Below are positions 47,440-60,661 of a DNA stretch of 64,000 nucleotides, piece after piece. Under the pieces are notes generated by a model that was not told the DNA's origin, did no database searches, and saw nothing but the letters and a program-made list of their open reading frames with translations. Each line of letters opens with the position of its first letter. Within the stretch, counting starts at the first letter, position 1. The position numbers and the translations under genes were made by a program. Origin of the DNA: Artemia franciscana. Its lineage: Eukaryota > Arthropoda > Branchiopoda > Anostraca > Artemiidae. The stretch lies in contig NC_088867.1 of NCBI RefSeq assembly GCF_032884065.1, forward strand, positions 30,124,252-30,188,251, read 5' to 3'.

Positions 47440-47690
47440 TCCTCGGAATGGACAATGGTATCAATGTCAAGAAATACACCACATTGTTATTCTATGCTTC
47501 AGATCTTGAAAAAGTTATCTTTGTCTTGGAATAGATGGCGCTCTTGTATTTGCCATGGTCTAACTTGTGTTTAAGGGAAAACATGTAACATGTTGGTTTC
47601 AAAATAAAAACTAAATGAAAAAAATTTATATTTCACCACGACTAATAATTTTGAATAGATATATTATTTTATGAATAGATGCGATTAGCG
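47440..47690 (+). repeat. Diverged duplicate of 44050-44300
   Basis: Same ordered phrases as 44050-44300, including AATAGATGGCGCT. Nearby, 46936-46970 and 49872-49905 share TTTACTAAGTAGCAATTGCT, so several pieces of this block are duplicated within it. Confidence 0.5.
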
Positions 47691-47759
47691 TTTCTTTGCA
47701 TGAATCGTTGTATTTTTTTTTTTATATATTAATTATTTGTCTCTAATTTCAGTTCTTTG

Positions 47760-47936
47760 TTGAAGAACACTAAAAAAAAAATTCAAAAAAGGGGGGAAAC
47801 ACTCCCTATAAAAGTCATAGGATATCATACCATCGCACTCAGCGTATCAGAGAGCCCTACTGTAGATGTTTCAAGGTCCTATCTACAAAAATGTGGAACT
47901 CCGTATTTTTTGTGAGAAGACTGATCACGGGTGCGT

Positions 47937-47994
<58 letters not shown>

Positions 47995-48450
47995 CCAGGG
48001 GTGATCGTATCGACCCAGTGGTCCCAAAATGTCTTGAGATGGATCATTCTAACGGAAAATTAAAAGTTCTAGTGCCCTTTTTAAGTGACCAAAAAATTGG
48101 GTTGGGGCACCTAAAACTAAACTAAGAGACTAAGAGAAAGCCATTTTGCCCCCTCACCCCGCAAAAAAATACGAATTTTTAGTCATGTGCAGAGAGCCAA
48201 AATCAACCATACATTAATTCAAAAACGTTCAAAAATTAAATTTAAAAGAAAAAATTTAAATGAAAGTTGGGAGTGACATTAAAACTTAAAGCGAACAGAA
48301 ATTATTCCGCTTATGAAAGGGGCTGTTCCCCCCTCAACGCCCCGCTCTTTGCGCTAAAGTTTTTTACTATTTTGAAATGTAGAATTTAGAGAAAGACTCA
48401 AACTTTAGCGTGAAGAGCGGGGCGTTGAGGAGGGAGCAGCCTAGGTAATG
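47760..48450 (-). repeat. Interspersed repeat, copy 2, with hairpin head
   Basis: Minus-strand copy of the family at 55000-56530. It includes a 57-T homopolymer (47938-47994) at the family's A-run position. At the head end two arms of about 42 bases (48321-48362 and 48398-48440) around GCTCTTTGCGCTAAAG form a stable hairpin. Confidence 0.65.
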
Positions 48451-48774
48451 AGGATTACCAATTCTTACAATGTAATATCGAGAAAGATGCTACCCTGTTC
48501 TTCCTGTGTTTCTTTTTCTCTAGTGGTCCCGGGAGCGACAAATTCAAAAAAAATTGTGTTGAAGCCGGTGTGTGGGAATGGCACAAAATGAAGAGCAAAT
48601 GAAAGGCGACAAAAGAAAAACGGACAAGTCTTTTCTCTTCTTAGTCACAAAAACTAGCTTTGTTCTATTCTTTTACTTCTCAATAACAGCAGTCATGGAG
48701 ATTTCTTACTTGATAAAAGCACTCGAACAAATGTTTAGCAGCAAACAGAAGGTGAAGAGACAAATCGACCTGAT

Positions 48775-49085
48775 CTGTTTCTCTGGATGCATGAATTATA
48801 CAGGCTTATCTTAGTTATTATAAGATTAACTAAAGCGAACTAAAGCACTATTGTTTGTTTCTTTGAATAATTAAAAAATTACTTACTTGGAATCAGATTT
48901 TCTTAAAAGAGAACCTGAAAAAGAGAAATTGAAAATATTAGTCATAAGCTAAAGCACAGTTGTATTTTCTTTAAATAATTGTAAATTACTACCGTAAAAT
49001 TGAAGTTTCTTCCTCCGTGTTCATTCCATAAAACAAAAAAAAACAAGTGAAAAAGATAACTATCGAATATTAAACCTAAGCTAAA
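48775..49085 (+). repeat. Direct repeat, copy B
   Basis: Near-identical to 45810-46118, ending in a small local triplication of CTAAACCTAAG/CTAAG. Confidence 0.65.
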
Positions 49086-49219
49086 CCTAAGCTAAGCTAA
49101 GCTTTTCATTCAACCTATATCTAATTGTTTTGTTTTTTTTGTCGTTTTTATGCAATTGTCTCAGCTTATGAATAGGGTACAAAGCCTCGCCTGACACTCA
49201 GGGCAGGTGGGCCCTATTA

Positions 49220-49420
49220 TTGATTTTTTTTTTTCTCGCAAAAAATGCAAAATTCGATATTTTTGTATAGAGGAACATGAAACCTCGACAGTACGGTTCT
49301 CTGATATGCTGAATCTAATGGTATGATTTTCGTTGAGATCGATTGATGTTTTCGGGGTATTTCTCCTACTTTTTGAAATGTGGGGAAATTTTCTCAGGCT
49401 GGTAACTTCTTATTGGTAAC
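49220..49420 (+). repeat. Interspersed repeat, copy 3, partial
   Basis: CTCGCAAAAAATGCAAAATTC, GAACATGAAACCTC, GTTCTCTGATATGCTGAAT and TGATTTTCGTTGAGAT match the 3' portion of the copy at 56380-56530. From 49421 to 50502 I see AT-rich DNA with no gene. Confidence 0.55.
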
Positions 49421-50502
49421 ATTAAACTTCATGAGTTTCAAATATTTTGAATAAGCATCAAAATAGAAACAGTAATTAATTAGCTAAATTTACTTCTTTT
49501 TTCACTCTGCCCTATTGTCCAAATAATCGTATGCAGCCCTCCATTGTTTAATGCATGAAGTCATTTTTTTTTTTACAACAAGCAAAATAACTCAACTTCT
49601 CTATTTTTTATTCCCGCTGCGTAGCAACAGGTTGGTTTTAATCATATTTTTGTTGATATCTGTAATGTGCTCTCAGATACAGCTACTTTGTACGTAAACA
49701 ATGACGAAACAATCTACATTTTTGGAAATGTTCCCAATGGTTAAAATCATTCGAAATTTTGGCAAGTGCTGCGGTATGTTTACATCGTAGCCACATTTAT
49801 TGTTATTTGTCAATAAGGATTATTTTTAGGGAGGGGGATTAAGAACACTTAAACCTAAGGATAAAAAAAGATGTTTACTAAGTAGCAATTGCTAAAAGGT
49901 AGTTAAGGACAAGCACCATTATATATAATTAATATTTCAGTTTAGGGTATGTACGCACTTTTATTATTCCCCTTGGTAATACTAGATGGCAACTGCAAGT
50001 TGCAAAAATCTTGATGCAAATAGATCATGGCGCTGCAATAAAAAATTAGATATTGGGAGAAAAGGCCTTATAGAGCCTAGTTTATACAGAAAAGTTTCCT
50101 TTTTTCAAATTGGCATTTGGCCACTCCAGAGGTGTTTGGGGGGGGGGGGGGCATTTGCCCCGGCCTCAGAAATTCTAGGGGTGCAAAATTACAAATGAAT
50201 AATCAAACGGTTACAATCTTTTGTAATTTTGAGATTTTATTTTATCAAAATAAACTACTTGATTTTCATTCAAAAAGGTATCAGAGATTTTCCGAGGAAA
50301 TCTCCCCCACAAAAAGCTTCTTCATACAATTCCAACCCCGCTGATAATCTCTCCGGGACAATTCCCTCAGAACATCTCCATGTGTGAAATTGAGTCGACA
50401 GAGAGAAAATGAAACAAATCTTGTATAAGAATTTTGGCAAATTCTCGAAGTGTAAAGCTTCCTCTGGAAAATTCTCCCCTAAAACTTCCCTCTCCACAGA
50501 AA

Positions 50503-52166
<1,664 letters not shown>

Positions 52167-52486
52167 TATATATATAAAAATAAGTTGTCTGTCTGTGTAA
52201 CGATGACTCTGGTCAAACATTTTCAGATCAATTGCTGGCAATTGGAAACGGAAAGCTCCCAGTAGTGGGAAAGCCAAGAATGTTGTATATTTGCAATTTT
52301 TACGTAGTTTGAAACACATATATAAATCTATCTATATTCACAGGTGGGACACAGGGACACAACTACAATGGCGCGTAACTAATATGGCGCGTAACGACTT
52401 ACGCGCGCGGGGGGGGGCTTGGGGGGGCGCAAAGCACCCCACCAACTAGGTGTTGGGGTGGCGCGAAGCGCCACCCCAACAGCTAG
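52167..52486 (+). mobile_element. Tiny Helitron with two helicase snippets
   Basis: Abuts the previous CTAG. It has TATATAAAAATAAGTTGTCTG, then a helicase snippet (CGATGACTCTGGTCAAAC on, encoding DDSGQTFSDQLLAIGNGK), the helicase-end motif, the GGTGGGACACAGGG segment, hairpins and CTAG at 52483-52486. 320 bp; mate at 58253-58571. Confidence 0.7.
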
Positions 52487-54374
52487 TCTATATATATAAA
52501 AATAAGTTGTCTGTCTGTCAGGTGACGTCATGTTTCTGTGTCAACTGACGTCATGAATTTAATTGTCGTCATTTTTGCTATGACGGTGACGTCATTAAAT
52601 ATATTTGATCATGAAGTTAGTAGTCGTCATTTTTGCTAAGACGGTGACGTCATTAAAGATATTTAAGACATATATGTTCACGTAGAAATCTATTAATGTT
52701 TAAGTTTAAAATCACTGATGAACTTACAACGGCAAAAGCCGATGAAGATGCTCAAAGAGTCTATGCCAAAAAACTTGCTGCTGATAGAGAAAGTCAGAAA
52801 AGAAAGCGTGCCGAGGAATCAAAAGAACAGCAAGGAAACAGGCTTGAGGCTGATAGAGAAAGAAAGAACAGAAAGCGTGCCGAGGAATCAAAAGAACAGA
52901 AAGGAAACAGGCTTGAGGCTGATAGAGAAAGAAAGAACAGAAAGCGTGCCGAGGAACTACCAGAGCAACGCGAAAGCAGACTTGCTGCTAAAAGAGAAAG
53001 TGAAAAAAGAAGGCGTGCCGAGGAATCACAAGAACAGCAAGAAATCAGGCTTGCTGCTGATAGAGAAAGTAAGAAAAGAAAGCGTGCCGAGGAATCACAA
53101 GAACAGCAAGAAATCAGGCTTGCTGCTGATAGAGAAAGTAAGAAAAGAAAGCGTGCCGAGGAATCAGAGCAACCTGAAAGTTATCGCCTGGCATTCAGGT
53201 ACAGCCCAGTCGATGATTATAGCTTGAGTAGATGTGTTCAAATCGGGACAATGTCTAAAATTTGTCCCTATTGCAAGGCCTTGAAATTCAATGGTGAAAC
53301 AATGGGAATGTGTTGCGCCTCAGAAAAAGTTAAACTTCCTCTATTGGCTGCACCACCAGAGCCATTGAAGACTTTCCTTACTGGAACTACGTCAGAATCT
53401 AAGCGTTTTTTGTCAAAAATCAGAAAATACAACTCATGTTTCCAAATGACGTCGTTTAGAGCCCAAATCGAAAATCCAGATCAATTTATGTCTACTTTCA
53501 AAGTAAAAGGACAAATTTATCATAGAGCAGGTTCCCTTCTACCATTCTCAGGCGAGAATCATAAATTTTTACAATTGTACTTCATCAGTGATAGAAATTC
53601 TGAATTGAATGCACGTTGCGAAATTTCTCCCAACGTTGAAAGGACAATCGTTTCCCAATTGCAACATATTTTCCAAGAAAATAATAATTTAGTGCGTCTG
53701 TTCAAAACAGCCATCGATTTGATGCCAACTGATACGCATAAAATTGTTATTTCCGCTGACAAAACGCCTCCTGGCCAACATGTGCGTAGATACAATGCTC
53801 CAACTATCGACGAAGTGGCAATCGTTATGGTCGGTGATCAGTTTTTACCTCGAGATAATATTCTTCATAAGCGAAACGCTCAGTGGTTAAGAATTGCTGA
53901 AACTCATCGATGCTACGATGCCCTACAATATCCTATCATTTTTTGGGATGGAGCCGACGGCTATCACTTTAATATTAAATTGATGAATCCAGCCACTAAC
54001 AAAGAAATGAAGTTAATTTGTATTGTATCTATCTATCTATCTTTCGATATAAAAACGAGTTGTGTGTATGCATGTTTGTTTGTTTGTAAAAAGAGCGTTT
54101 GCATATAACGTCATTATTAGTACATACGGCTTTGTATATGCACAGACAATGGGAAAGCCAAGAATGTTGTATATTCGCAATTTTTACGTAGTGTGAAACA
54201 CATATATAAATCTATCTATATTCACAGGTGGGACACAGCGACACAACTACAATGGCGCGTAACTAATATTGCGCGTAACGACTTACGCGCGCGGGGGGGC
54301 TTGGGGGGGGGGGGGGCACGAAGCGCCCCACCAATTAGGTGTTGGGGTGGCGCGAAGCGCCACCCCAACTGCTA

Positions 54375-54375
<1 letters not shown>
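52487..54375 (+). mobile_element. Helitron with truncated RepHel and a group 3 3' end
   Basis: TC at 52487-52488 follows the previous CTAG with no spacer. The leader contains a duplicated TGCTATGACGGTGACGTCATT unit, then the RepHel N-terminal ORF (52696-54108). At about 54010 coding sequence gives way to GTTAATTTGTATTGTATC and a group 3 start (AAAACGAGTTGTGTG, 54048 on), which supplies the 3' hairpins and CTAG at 54372-54375. Confidence 0.7.
52696..54108 (+). CDS. Truncated Helitron RepHel, N-terminal part
   Basis: A 470-codon ORF. Residues 1-160 are basic repeats of about 24 residues ([19 protein letters not shown] type), probably helical and nuclear. Cys190, Cys193, Cys206 and Cys207 (ICPYCKALKF, GMCCASE) look like a zinc-binding cluster. 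Residues 225-440 follow the Helitron N-terminal helicase-like region: SESKRFLSKIRKYNSCFQMT, GSLLPFSGENHKFLQLYF, APTIDEVAIVMVGDQF and IIFWDGADGYHFNIKL. The ORF then leaves RepHel at NKEMK and ends in group 3 Helitron sequence (LICIVSIYLS on). The HUH/Tyr nuclease and helicase are absent, so it cannot transpose DNA alone. Normal RepHel proteins are well over 1000 residues. It could still be translated and bind DNA; that is untested. Confidence 0.7.
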   Translation: MFKFKITDELTTAKADEDAQRVYAKKLAADRESQKRKRAEESKEQQGNRLEADRERKNRKRAEESKEQKGNRLEADRERKNRKRAEELPEQRESRLAAKRESEKRRRAEESQEQQEIRLAADRESKKRKRAEESQEQQEIRLAADRESKKRKRAEESEQPESYRLAFRYSPVDDYSLSRCVQIGTMSKICPYCKALKFNGETMGMCCASEKVKLPLLAAPPEPLKTFLTGTTSESKRFLSKIRKYNSCFQMTSFRAQIENPDQFMSTFKVKGQIYHRAGSLLPFSGENHKFLQLYFISDRNSELNARCEISPNVERTIVSQLQHIFQENNNLVRLFKTAIDLMPTDTHKIVISADKTPPGQHVRRYNAPTIDEVAIVMVGDQFLPRDNILHKRNAQWLRIAETHRCYDALQYPIIFWDGADGYHFNIKLMNPATNKEMKLICIVSIYLSFDIKTSCVYACLFVCKKSVCI

Positions 54376-54453
<78 letters not shown>

Positions 54454-54454
<1 letters not shown>

Positions 54455-54990
54455 TAGCTGTTGGGGTGGCGCTTTCGCGCCACCCCAACACCTAGTTGGT
54501 GGGGCGCTTCGCGCCCCCCCAAGCCCCCCCGCGCGCTTAAGTCGTTACGCGCCATATTAGTTACGCGCCATTGTAGTTGTGTCCCTGTGTCCCACCTGTG
54601 AATATAGATAGATTTATATATGTGTTTCAAACTACGTAAAAATTGCGAATATACAACATTTTTGGCTTTCCCACTACTGGAAGCTTTCCGTTTCCAATTG
54701 CCAGCAATTGATCTGAAAATGTTTGACCAGAATCATCGTTTTGCAATCGGACACGCATATTTGTAGTTAATTTTAATATTTTTACGTGTGCCCATAAATT
54801 AGAATTTTTCAGGCAAGCATTCATTTCGTCTGCAGGAGTTAAACTACGTAAAATTGCGAATATACAACATTCTTGGCTTTCCCATTGTCTGTGCATATAC
54901 AAAGCCGTATGCACTAATAATGACGTCATATGCAAACGCTCTTTTTACAAACAAACAAACATGCATACACACAACTCGTTTTTATATAGA
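54454..54990 (-). mobile_element. Complete group 3 Helitron
   Basis: Minus-strand TC at 54989-54990, AAAAACGAGTTGTGTG, GTTTGTTTGTTTG, a TGACGTCA, two helicase pieces as in 24475-24863, a helicase-end motif, double GC hairpin and CTAG at 54454-54457. Flanks are A on the left ((AT)n) and T on the right. Its 3' end faces that of the neighbouring plus-strand element across an 80 bp (AT)n tract. Confidence 0.75.
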
Positions 54991-55279
54991 TTAAATAAAA
55001 AAAACTAGTTTTTTTAACTGAAAGTAAGGAGCGACATTAAAACTTAAAACGAACAGAAATTACTCCGTATATGAAATGGGTTGTCCCCTCCGCAGTCCCT
55101 CGCTCTTTACGCTAAAGTTTGACTCTTTGCCACAATTCTACTTTTTAAAACAACTAAAAACTTTAGCGTAAAGAGCGTGGGACTGCGGAGGGGACAACCC
55201 ATTTCATATACGGAGTAATTTCTGTTCGTAAATGTCGCTCCTTACTTTCAGTTAAAAAAACTAGTTTTTTTTATTTAAT
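54991..55279. repeat. Fold-back element with TTAA at both ends
   Basis: Arms 54991-55120 and 55158-55279 are near-perfect inverted repeats (CCGTATATGAAATGGG, GGGGACAACCC and CTTTAGCGTAAAGAGCG are recognisable in each) around a 37-base loop. The ends read TTAAATAAA and TTTATTTAA. This resembles a fold-back MITE; TTAA would fit a piggyBac-type target, but because it lies inside the palindrome it is not proof. A Helitron is inserted exactly at its left edge. Confidence 0.6.
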
Positions 55280-56530
55280 TTCTGAACGTTTTTGAATTAA
55301 TGCATGTTTGATTTTGGCTCTCCGCACATAAATTATTGAAATGAAATTAGTATATTAATTTTTTTTGGCTAAATGGCTTTCTCTTAGTTTTGATCAGACG
55401 ATTTTGAGAAATAAGGGGTGGGGAAGGAGGCCTAGCTGCCCTCCAATTTTTCGGTTACTTAAAAAGGCTACTAGAACTTTTAATATTCAACGAACGTTTT
55501 TATTAGTAAAAAATATACGTAACTTAAGAATTAACTTACGTAACAAACTTTTATATTCTTATATTTTTATTATGTGTACGAGGGGGTTTGTACCCTCGTT
55601 AATACCTCGCTTTTTACACTAAATCGTAAGTTTTGTCCCAATTCTTTAAGAATGACCCCTGAATCAAAAAGGCCGTAGAATAAATAGTTGAAATCACTAA
55701 AAATATTTTAGCATCAAGAGCGAGGTATCTTTCTCCTCGTAAATACCTCGCTCTTTATGCTAAAGTATTTTTAGAACCCCTCATATGCGTAATAATCTCT
55801 GTTCGTTTTAAATTTCAATGCTATTCCTTACTTTCATTTGAAAAAACGTTTTCATGTTTATTTTTTCATTGTTTTTTTTTATAGTAATGCTAGAAAATCC
55901 TGCGCCCTTTTCATTGAATTTTTCTTCCCCGTGACATATTCCTCAAAAGGAAAGATTCTCCCACAAAGCCCTCTCCCATCAACCCCACCCCCAAACCAAA
56001 AAATCCCCATGAAAACGTCTGTACACTTCCCAATAACCATTACTATATGTAAACACTGGTCAAAGTTTGTAACTTGCAGCCCCTCCCTCAGGGATTGTGG
56101 GGGAGTAAGTCATTCCCAAAGACATAGTTATTATGGCTTTCGACTATGCTGAACAAAATGGCTATCTTAAAATTTTAATCTGTTGACTTTTGGAAAAAAA
56201 TGAGCATGGGAGGGGGCCTATTTGCCCTCCAATTTTTTGGTCACTTAAAAAGGGCACTAGAACTTTTCATTTCCGTTAGAATGAGCCCTCTCGCGACATC
56301 CTAGGACCACTTGGTCGATAAGATGACCCCTGGGAAAAAAAAAAAAAAAAAAAATAAATAAACACGCACCCGTGATTTGTCTTTGGCAAAAAATACAAAA
56401 TTCCACATTTTTTAGATAGGAGCTTGAAATTTTTGCTATAGAGTTCTCTGATATACCGAATGCGATAGTGTGATTTTCGTTAAGATTCTGTGACTTTTAA
56501 TGGATGTTTCCCCCTTTTTTCCAAAATAGG
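55280..56530 (+). repeat. Interspersed repeat cluster, copy 4
   Basis: 55280-55500 matches (inverted) 48130-48290. 55575-55765 holds a second fold-back around ACCTCGCTCTTTATGCTAAAG. 56130-56530 matches copies 1 to 3 (TTTTTTGGTCACTTAAAAAGG, TTTCCGTTAGAATGAGCCCT, an A-run at 56335-56354, and GTTCTCTGATATACCGAATG). 55840-56130 has no match in this window. No gene: the ORFs here are open by chance. Confidence 0.55.
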
Positions 56531-56565
56531 AAAAAAAGGAATGTTGTATATTCGCTATAACAGCG

Positions 56566-58252
56566 AATATACAACATTCTTGGCTTTCCCATTGTCTGTG
56601 CATATACAAAGCCGTATGTACTAATAATGACGTTATATGCAAACGCTCTTTTTACAAACAAACAAACATGCATACACACAACTCGTTTTTATATAGATAG
56701 ATAGATAGATAGATACAATACAAATTAACTTCATTTCTTTGTTAGTGGCTGGATTCATCAATTTAATATTAAAGTGATAGCCGTCGGCTCCATCCCAAAA
56801 AATGATAGGATATTGTAGGGCATCGTAGCATCGATGAGTTTCAGCAATTCTTAACCACTGAGCGTTTCGCTTATGAAGAATATTATCTCGAGGTAAAAAC
56901 TGATCACCGACCATAACGATTGCCACTTCGTCGATAGTTGGAGCATTGTATCTACGCACATGTTGGCCAGGAGGCGTTTTGTCAGCGGAAATAACAATTT
57001 TATGCGTATCAGTTGGCATCAAATCGATGGCTGTTTTGAACAGACGCACTAAATTATTATTTTCTTGGAAAATATGTTGCAATTGGGAAACGATTGTCCT
57101 TTCAACGTTGGGAGAAATTTCGCAACGTGCATTCAATTCAGAATTTCTATCACTGATGAAGTACAATTGTAAAAATTTATGATTCTCGCCTGAGAATGGT
57201 AGAAGGGAACCTGCTCTATGATAAATTTGTCCTTTTACTTGAAAGTAGACATAAATTGATCTGGATTTTCGATTTGGGCTCTAACGACGTCATTTGGAAA
57301 CATGAGTTGTATTTTCTGATTTTTGACAAAAAACGCTTAGATTCTGACGTAGTTCCAGTAAGGAAAGTCTTCAATGGCTCTGGTGGTGCAGCCAATAGAG
57401 GAAGTTTAACTTTTTCTGAGGCGCAACACATTCCCATTGTTTCACCATTGAATTTCAAGGCCTTGCAATAGGGACAAATTTTAGACATTGTCCCGATTTG
57501 AACACATCTACTCAAGCTATAATCATCGACTGGGCTGTACCTGAATGCCAGGCGATAACTTTCAGGTTGCTCTGATTCCTCGGCACGCTTTCTTTTCTTA
57601 CTTTCTCTATCAGCAGCAAGCCTGATTTCTTGCTGTTCTTGTGATTCCTCGGCACGCTTTCTTTTCTTACTTTCTCTATCAGCAGCAAGCCTGATTTCTT
57701 GCTGTTCTTGTGATTCCTCGGCACGCCTTCTTTTTTCACTTTCTCTTTTAGCAGCAAGTCTGCTTTCGCGTTGCTCTGGTAGTTCCTCGGCACGCTTTCT
57801 GTTCTTTCTTTCTCTATCAGCCTCAAGCCTGTTTCCTTTCTGTTCTTTTGATTCCTCGGCACGCTTTCTGTTCTTTCTTTCTCTATCAGCCTCAAGCCTG
57901 TTTCCTTGCTGTTCTTTTGATTCCTCGGCACGCTTTCTTTTCTGACTTTCTCTATCAGCAGCAAGTTTTTTGGCATAGACTCTTTGAGCATCTTCATCGG
58001 CTTTTGCCGTTGTAAGTTCATCAGTGATTTTAAACTTAAACATTAATAGATTTCTACGTGAACATATATGTCTTAAATATCTTTAATGACGTCACCGTCT
58101 TAGCAAAAATGACGACAACTAACTTCATGATCAAATATATTTAATGACGTCACCGTCATAGCAAAAATGACGACAACTAAATTCATGACGTCAGTTGACA
58201 CAGAAACATGACGTCACCTGACAGACAGACAACTTATTTTTATATATATAGA
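56566..58252 (-). mobile_element. Right-arm copy of the RepHel-bearing Helitron
   Basis: Minus-strand TC at 58251-58252, same leader with duplicated unit as in 52487-54375, RepHel pseudogene and group 3 start. It stops at GCGAATATACAAC (56566), so the 3' hairpin half present in the left arm is missing. Confidence 0.75.
56633..58043 (-). pseudogene. Truncated RepHel, right-arm copy, two 1-base losses
   Basis: Starts MFKFKITDELTTAKADED and matches the 470-codon left-arm ORF, but one T is missing in the run after CCAAATGACGTCG (near 57294) and one A in TTTCAAAGTAAAAGG (near 57240). The frame therefore breaks after CFQMTS and resumes at about YFISDRNSELNARCE. Both losses are in short homopolymers, which could be sequencing error as well as mutation. 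Confidence 0.75.
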
Positions 58253-58571
58253 CTAGCTGTTGGGGTGGCGCTTCGCGCCACCCCAACACCTAGTTGGTGG
58301 GGTGCTTTGCGCCCCCCCAAGCCCCCCCCGCGCGCGTAAGTCGTTACGCGCCATATTAGTTACGCGCCATTGTAGTTGTGTCCCTGTTTCCCACCTGTGA
58401 ATATAGATAGATTTATATATGTGTTTCAAACTACGTAAAAATTGCAAATATACAACATTCTTGGCTTTCCCACTACTGGGAGCTTTCCGTTTCCAATTGC
58501 CAGCAATTGATCTGAAAATGTTTGACCAGAGTCATCGTTACACAGACAGACAACTTATTTTTATATATATA
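58253..58571 (-). mobile_element. Right-arm copy of the tiny Helitron
   Basis: Reverse complement of 52167-52486 (319 versus 320 bp), with CTAG at 58253-58256 directly touching the neighbouring 5' end, as in the left arm. Confidence 0.7.
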
Positions 58572-60200
<1,629 letters not shown>

Positions 60201-60208
60201 TAGTTTTT

Positions 60209-60308
60209 NNNNNNNNNNNNNNNNNNNNNNNNNNNNNNNNNNNNNNNNNNNNNNNNNNNNNNNNNNNNNNNNNNNNNNNNNNNNNNNNNNNNNNNNNNNN
60301 NNNNNNNN
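60209..60308. other. Assembly gap of 100 N
   Basis: Exactly 100 unknown bases, immediately outside the right arm of the inverted repeat. Confidence 0.99.
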
Positions 60309-60661
60309 CAGGGGAGTTCAGGAATGGGGTTCTGACACTGTACTTCGTGTTTCAATCTGACACTATTCTTAGGAGTTATGGTTTATTGTTTTTCTTAGCG
60401 TGGGACGTGAATGTCTCTTGCTAGGCTGCTAGCTACCGCTGCAATTCGTACATAGCACTACCTATCTTTATGTTTGATGTATCCATTCATTTTGATGTCT
60501 GTTCGACTTGGGCTTTTTCTGTTCATTCTTTGATTTTTTTTTTCTTTTCCGTTTAAGTTTAGAATAATAAGATTTATTCATTATAAAATACACATACAAT
60601 ATTAAATTTTTTTATTCCCCCAAAGGCTTATTGGCCTGTAAAGAAGGGGGAAACACCAGAC
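60309..60661. other. Unassigned DNA before the RepHel pseudogene
   Basis: AT-rich; contains the inverted form of the dispersed GCAGCGGTAGCTAGCAGCC motif (about 60405-60440) and TCTGTTCGACTTGGGC-like phrases as at 42480. No gene and no Helitron 5' end is visible, so the RepHel copy lacks its leader. Confidence 0.4.

Noticed and set aside
52718..53227. A 169-codon alternative frame with repeats of [20 protein letters not shown] type
   Set aside because: It is the second frame of the basic-repeat coding region of RepHel; the first frame continues into recognised RepHel domains and this one does not.
55365..56152. Frames of 85 and 104 codons between the palindrome arms
   Set aside because: They lie in an interspersed repeat with related non-coding copies at 43, 48 and 49 kb and show no conserved protein pattern.
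56946..57182. A 78-codon frame opposite RepHel (also at 53559-53795)
   Set aside because: It is the antisense of the RepHel N-terminal region in both palindrome arms and has no independent support.
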